NCBI GenBank assembly: GCA_963722815.1 | Contig: CAVROM010000011.1 | Span: 541,335 to 605,334, forward strand | Length of the DNA stretch: 64,000 nt | Reading direction: 5' to 3' | DNA from: DASQFQ01 sp963722815 | GTDB lineage: Bacteria; Actinomycetota; Thermoleophilia; Solirubrobacterales; Solirubrobacteraceae | In this document: piece after piece, positions 62,274 to 64,000 of the stretch | How positions within the stretch are numbered: position 1 is the first letter of the stretch | Layout: each line of letters starts with the position of its first letter | Made by a program: the position numbers and the translations under genes | Notes under the pieces: generated by a model | What the model was told of the DNA's origin: nothing | The model's database searches: none | Seen by the model: only the letters and a program-made list of their open reading frames with translations

Positions 62274-64000
62274 ATGCTCCACATCCATCGCGCTGAACGC
62301 GCCGACGGCCTGATCGAGGCGCTCGGCCGGCTCCTCGCCGACCCGCTGCCGGACCCGTTCGCGCCGGACGTCATCTCCGTGCCGACACGGGGCATGGAGC
62401 GCTGGCTCACGCAGCGGCTGTCCGCGAGCCTCGGCGCGACGCCCGACCGCGCCGACGGCGTGTGCGCGAACGTCGAGTTCCCGTTCCCGCACCGGCTGGC
62501 CGGCGACGCGGTCGCCACCGCGTCGGGCGTCGATCCCGAGCGCGACCCGTGGTCTCCGGCGCGCGCCGTGTGGCCGCTGCTCGACGTCGTCGGCGAGTGC
62601 CTCGACGAACCGTGGCTGCGGAGCCTGCGCATCCATCTCGGCGGCCCGGACGACGCCGACCGCCGCGCGCGCCGCTTCGCGACACTGCGGCACCTCGCCG
62701 AACTGTTCGACCGCTACGGGTTGCACCGGCCGGAGATGGTGCGCGGCTGGGCGCGCGGCGAGGACACCCAGTGGCAGGCGGAGCTGTGGCGGCGCCTGCG
62801 CGCGCGGCTGGCCGAGCCGAGCCCGGCGGAGCGGCTCGAACCCGGCTGCGAGCGGCTGCGGGCCGACCCGTCGCTGGTCGACCTCCCGCCGCGCCTCTCG
62901 CTCTTCGGTCTGACCCGACTCCCGGCCGGTCATCTCGACGTCCTGCGCGCGCTCGCGGCCGGCCGCGACGTGCACGTCTTCCTCCTGCATCCGTCGCCGG
63001 CGCTGTGGGAGAAGATCGGGAGTCGGCCGCCTGTCGTCCGCCGCGCCGACGACGACACCGCCGCGCTCGCCGACAACCGCCTGCTCGCCTCCTGGGGGCA
63101 GGACGCGCGCGAGATGCAGCTCGTGCTCGGGACGCACGAGCACGTCGACCACCACCACCCGATCGAGGCGACTGGCGACACCCTCCTCGCGCGGGTCCAG
63201 GCCGACGTGCGCGCCGACCGACGCCCCCAGCCCGGCCCGGTCGAGCTGGGAGACCGCAGCGTCCAGATCCACTCGTGCCACGGCCGCGCCCGCCAGGTCG
63301 AGGTCCTGCGCGACGCGATCCTCCACCTGCTCGCCGAGGACGACACGCTGCAGCCGCGCGACGTGATCGTGATGTGCCCGGACATCGAGGCTTTCGCGCC
63401 GCTCATCCAGGCCACCTTCGGCGCCGGCGAGGTGGTCGACGACGACGAGTTCGACCCGCTCCCGGAAGAGCTCCGCCCGACCGACTTGCGCGTCCGCCTT
63501 GCCGACCGCTCGCTCCGCCAGACCAATCCGGTCCTCGGCGTCGTCGCGCAGCTGATCGACCTCGCCGGCCGCCGCCTGACCGCCTCCGACATGCTCGACC
63601 TCGCCGACCGCGAGCCCGTCCGGCGCCGCTTCCGCTTCGACGACGAGGATCTCGCCCGCATCCGCGACTGGGTCGCCGACAGCGGCATCCGCTGGGGCTT
63701 CGATGCGGAACACCGCGCTCCATACAAGCTGCAGGACATGTCCGCGGGCACCTGGCGCGCGGGCCTCGACCGCGTGCTGGTCGGCGTGACGATGACCGAG
63801 GAGGGCCACCGGCTGTTCGAGGGCGTGCTGCCGGTCGATGACGTCGAATCGCTCGCCATCGACCTCGCCGGCCGCATGGCCGAAATGGTCGACCGCCTGC
63901 AGGAGGCGATCGACGCCTTCGCGACGCCCAAGCCGATCGCCGAGTGGGTGCGGGCACTCCTGACCGCCGCCGACGCGCTCACCGCCACCTCCCAGCGCGA
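62274..64000 (+). CDS. recC: Exodeoxyribonuclease V gamma subunit (RecC-like), 3' end outside the window
   Basis: At least 575 residues from the ATG at 62274, running off the window with no stop. VISVPTRGMERWLTQRLSAS, VCANVEFPFPHRLAG, LFGLTRLPAGHLDVLRALA, HSCHGRARQVEVLRDAILHL and PRDVIVMCPDIEAFAPLIQA are successive RecC signatures. RecC is the defective-helicase subunit that splits DNA and reads Chi in RecBCD. Actinobacterial homologues are usually followed by recB and recD, which would lie beyond 64000. The frame is unbroken here, in contrast to the left end of the window. Confidence 0.9.
   Translation, partial: MLHIHRAERADGLIEALGRLLADPLPDPFAPDVISVPTRGMERWLTQRLSASLGATPDRADGVCANVEFPFPHRLAGDAVATASGVDPERDPWSPARAVWPLLDVVGECLDEPWLRSLRIHLGGPDDADRRARRFATLRHLAELFDRYGLHRPEMVRGWARGEDTQWQAELWRRLRARLAEPSPAERLEPGCERLRADPSLVDLPPRLSLFGLTRLPAGHLDVLRALAAGRDVHVFLLHPSPALWEKIGSRPPVVRRADDDTAALADNRLLASWGQDAREMQLVLGTHEHVDHHHPIEATGDTLLARVQADVRADRRPQPGPVELGDRSVQIHSCHGRARQVEVLRDAILHLLAEDDTLQPRDVIVMCPDIEAFAPLIQATFGAGEVVDDDEFDPLPEELRPTDLRVRLADRSLRQTNPVLGVVAQLIDLAGRRLTASDMLDLADREPVRRRFRFDDEDLARIRDWVADSGIRWGFDAEHRAPYKLQDMSAGTWRAGLDRVLVGVTMTEEGHRLFEGVLPVDDVESLAIDLAGRMAEMVDRLQEAIDAFATPKPIAEWVRALLTAADALTATSQR

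Overview
The window is very GC-rich, densely coded actinobacterial DNA with no rRNA, tRNA, CRISPR array, insertion sequence or phage module that I can see. The gene content suggests class Thermoleophilia (Solirubrobacter/Conexibacter-like). It includes a giant fused acyl-CoA carboxylase, a WS/DGAT, DUF2254 and DUF4031 proteins, many secreted repeat proteins with basic Cys-containing C-terminal domains, and MopE-type metal-binding motifs. This placement is inferred from families; there is no phylogenetic marker gene here.

Region by region. 1-12.7 kb: an MFS transporter, a VOC protein, a ~1800-residue acyl-CoA carboxylase, a secreted sialidase-like propeller, a WS/DGAT and a DUF2254 protein. 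All are recognisable but cut by many single-base frame changes; only the alpha/beta hydrolase at 9.1-10.0 kb is clean. 12.7-16.2 kb: DUF4031, a secreted barrel protein and a LuxR-type response regulator/sensor kinase pair. 16.3-20.0 kb: a secreted GH30-GH3 beta-glucan-degrading operon. 20.1-25.0 kb: a zinc-ribbon protein and a tightly packed minus-strand set (unknown 485-aa protein, two esterase-fold hydrolases, an RimK-like ATP-grasp ligase), the best candidate for an undescribed small-molecule or modification system. 25.0-34.2 kb: sugar transporter, SPOR-phosphodiester glycosidase, DUF2945, two cupins, MarR with a divergent DHA2 exporter, SRPBCC/DUF1990 genes and malic enzyme. 34.2-37 kb: a structured leader and two coupled RTX/MopE-like secreted proteins. 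37-41.3 kb: SpoIIE-type phosphatase, AAA ATPase with a palindromic operator, PAS histidine kinase, lipoprotein, SRPBCC protein. 41.3-46.4 kb: TetR, an RCC1-HYDIN-collagen mosaic, and a Calx-beta/delta-60 repeat protein (frameshifted). 46.4-50.5 kb: metallophosphoesterase-TPP enzyme-cyclase operon and a secreted M36-like protease. 50.5-53 kb: small membrane protein, DivIVA-like coiled coil, DUF1326. 53-58.7 kb: cydABDC operon. 59-62.2 kb: a metzincin lacking a signal peptide plus a beta-sandwich partner. 62.3 kb to the end: a RecC-like helicase subunit running off the window.

Two sequence-level patterns recur. First, at least ten genes begin 6-8 nt downstream of a TAnnnT-like -10 hexamer with no room for a Shine-Dalgarno site, pointing to widespread leaderless mRNAs. 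Second, conserved non-coding elements appear: a 41-bp element upstream of two neighbouring genes, and a 40-bp hairpin repeat at two convergent gene ends with a compensatory base-pair change.
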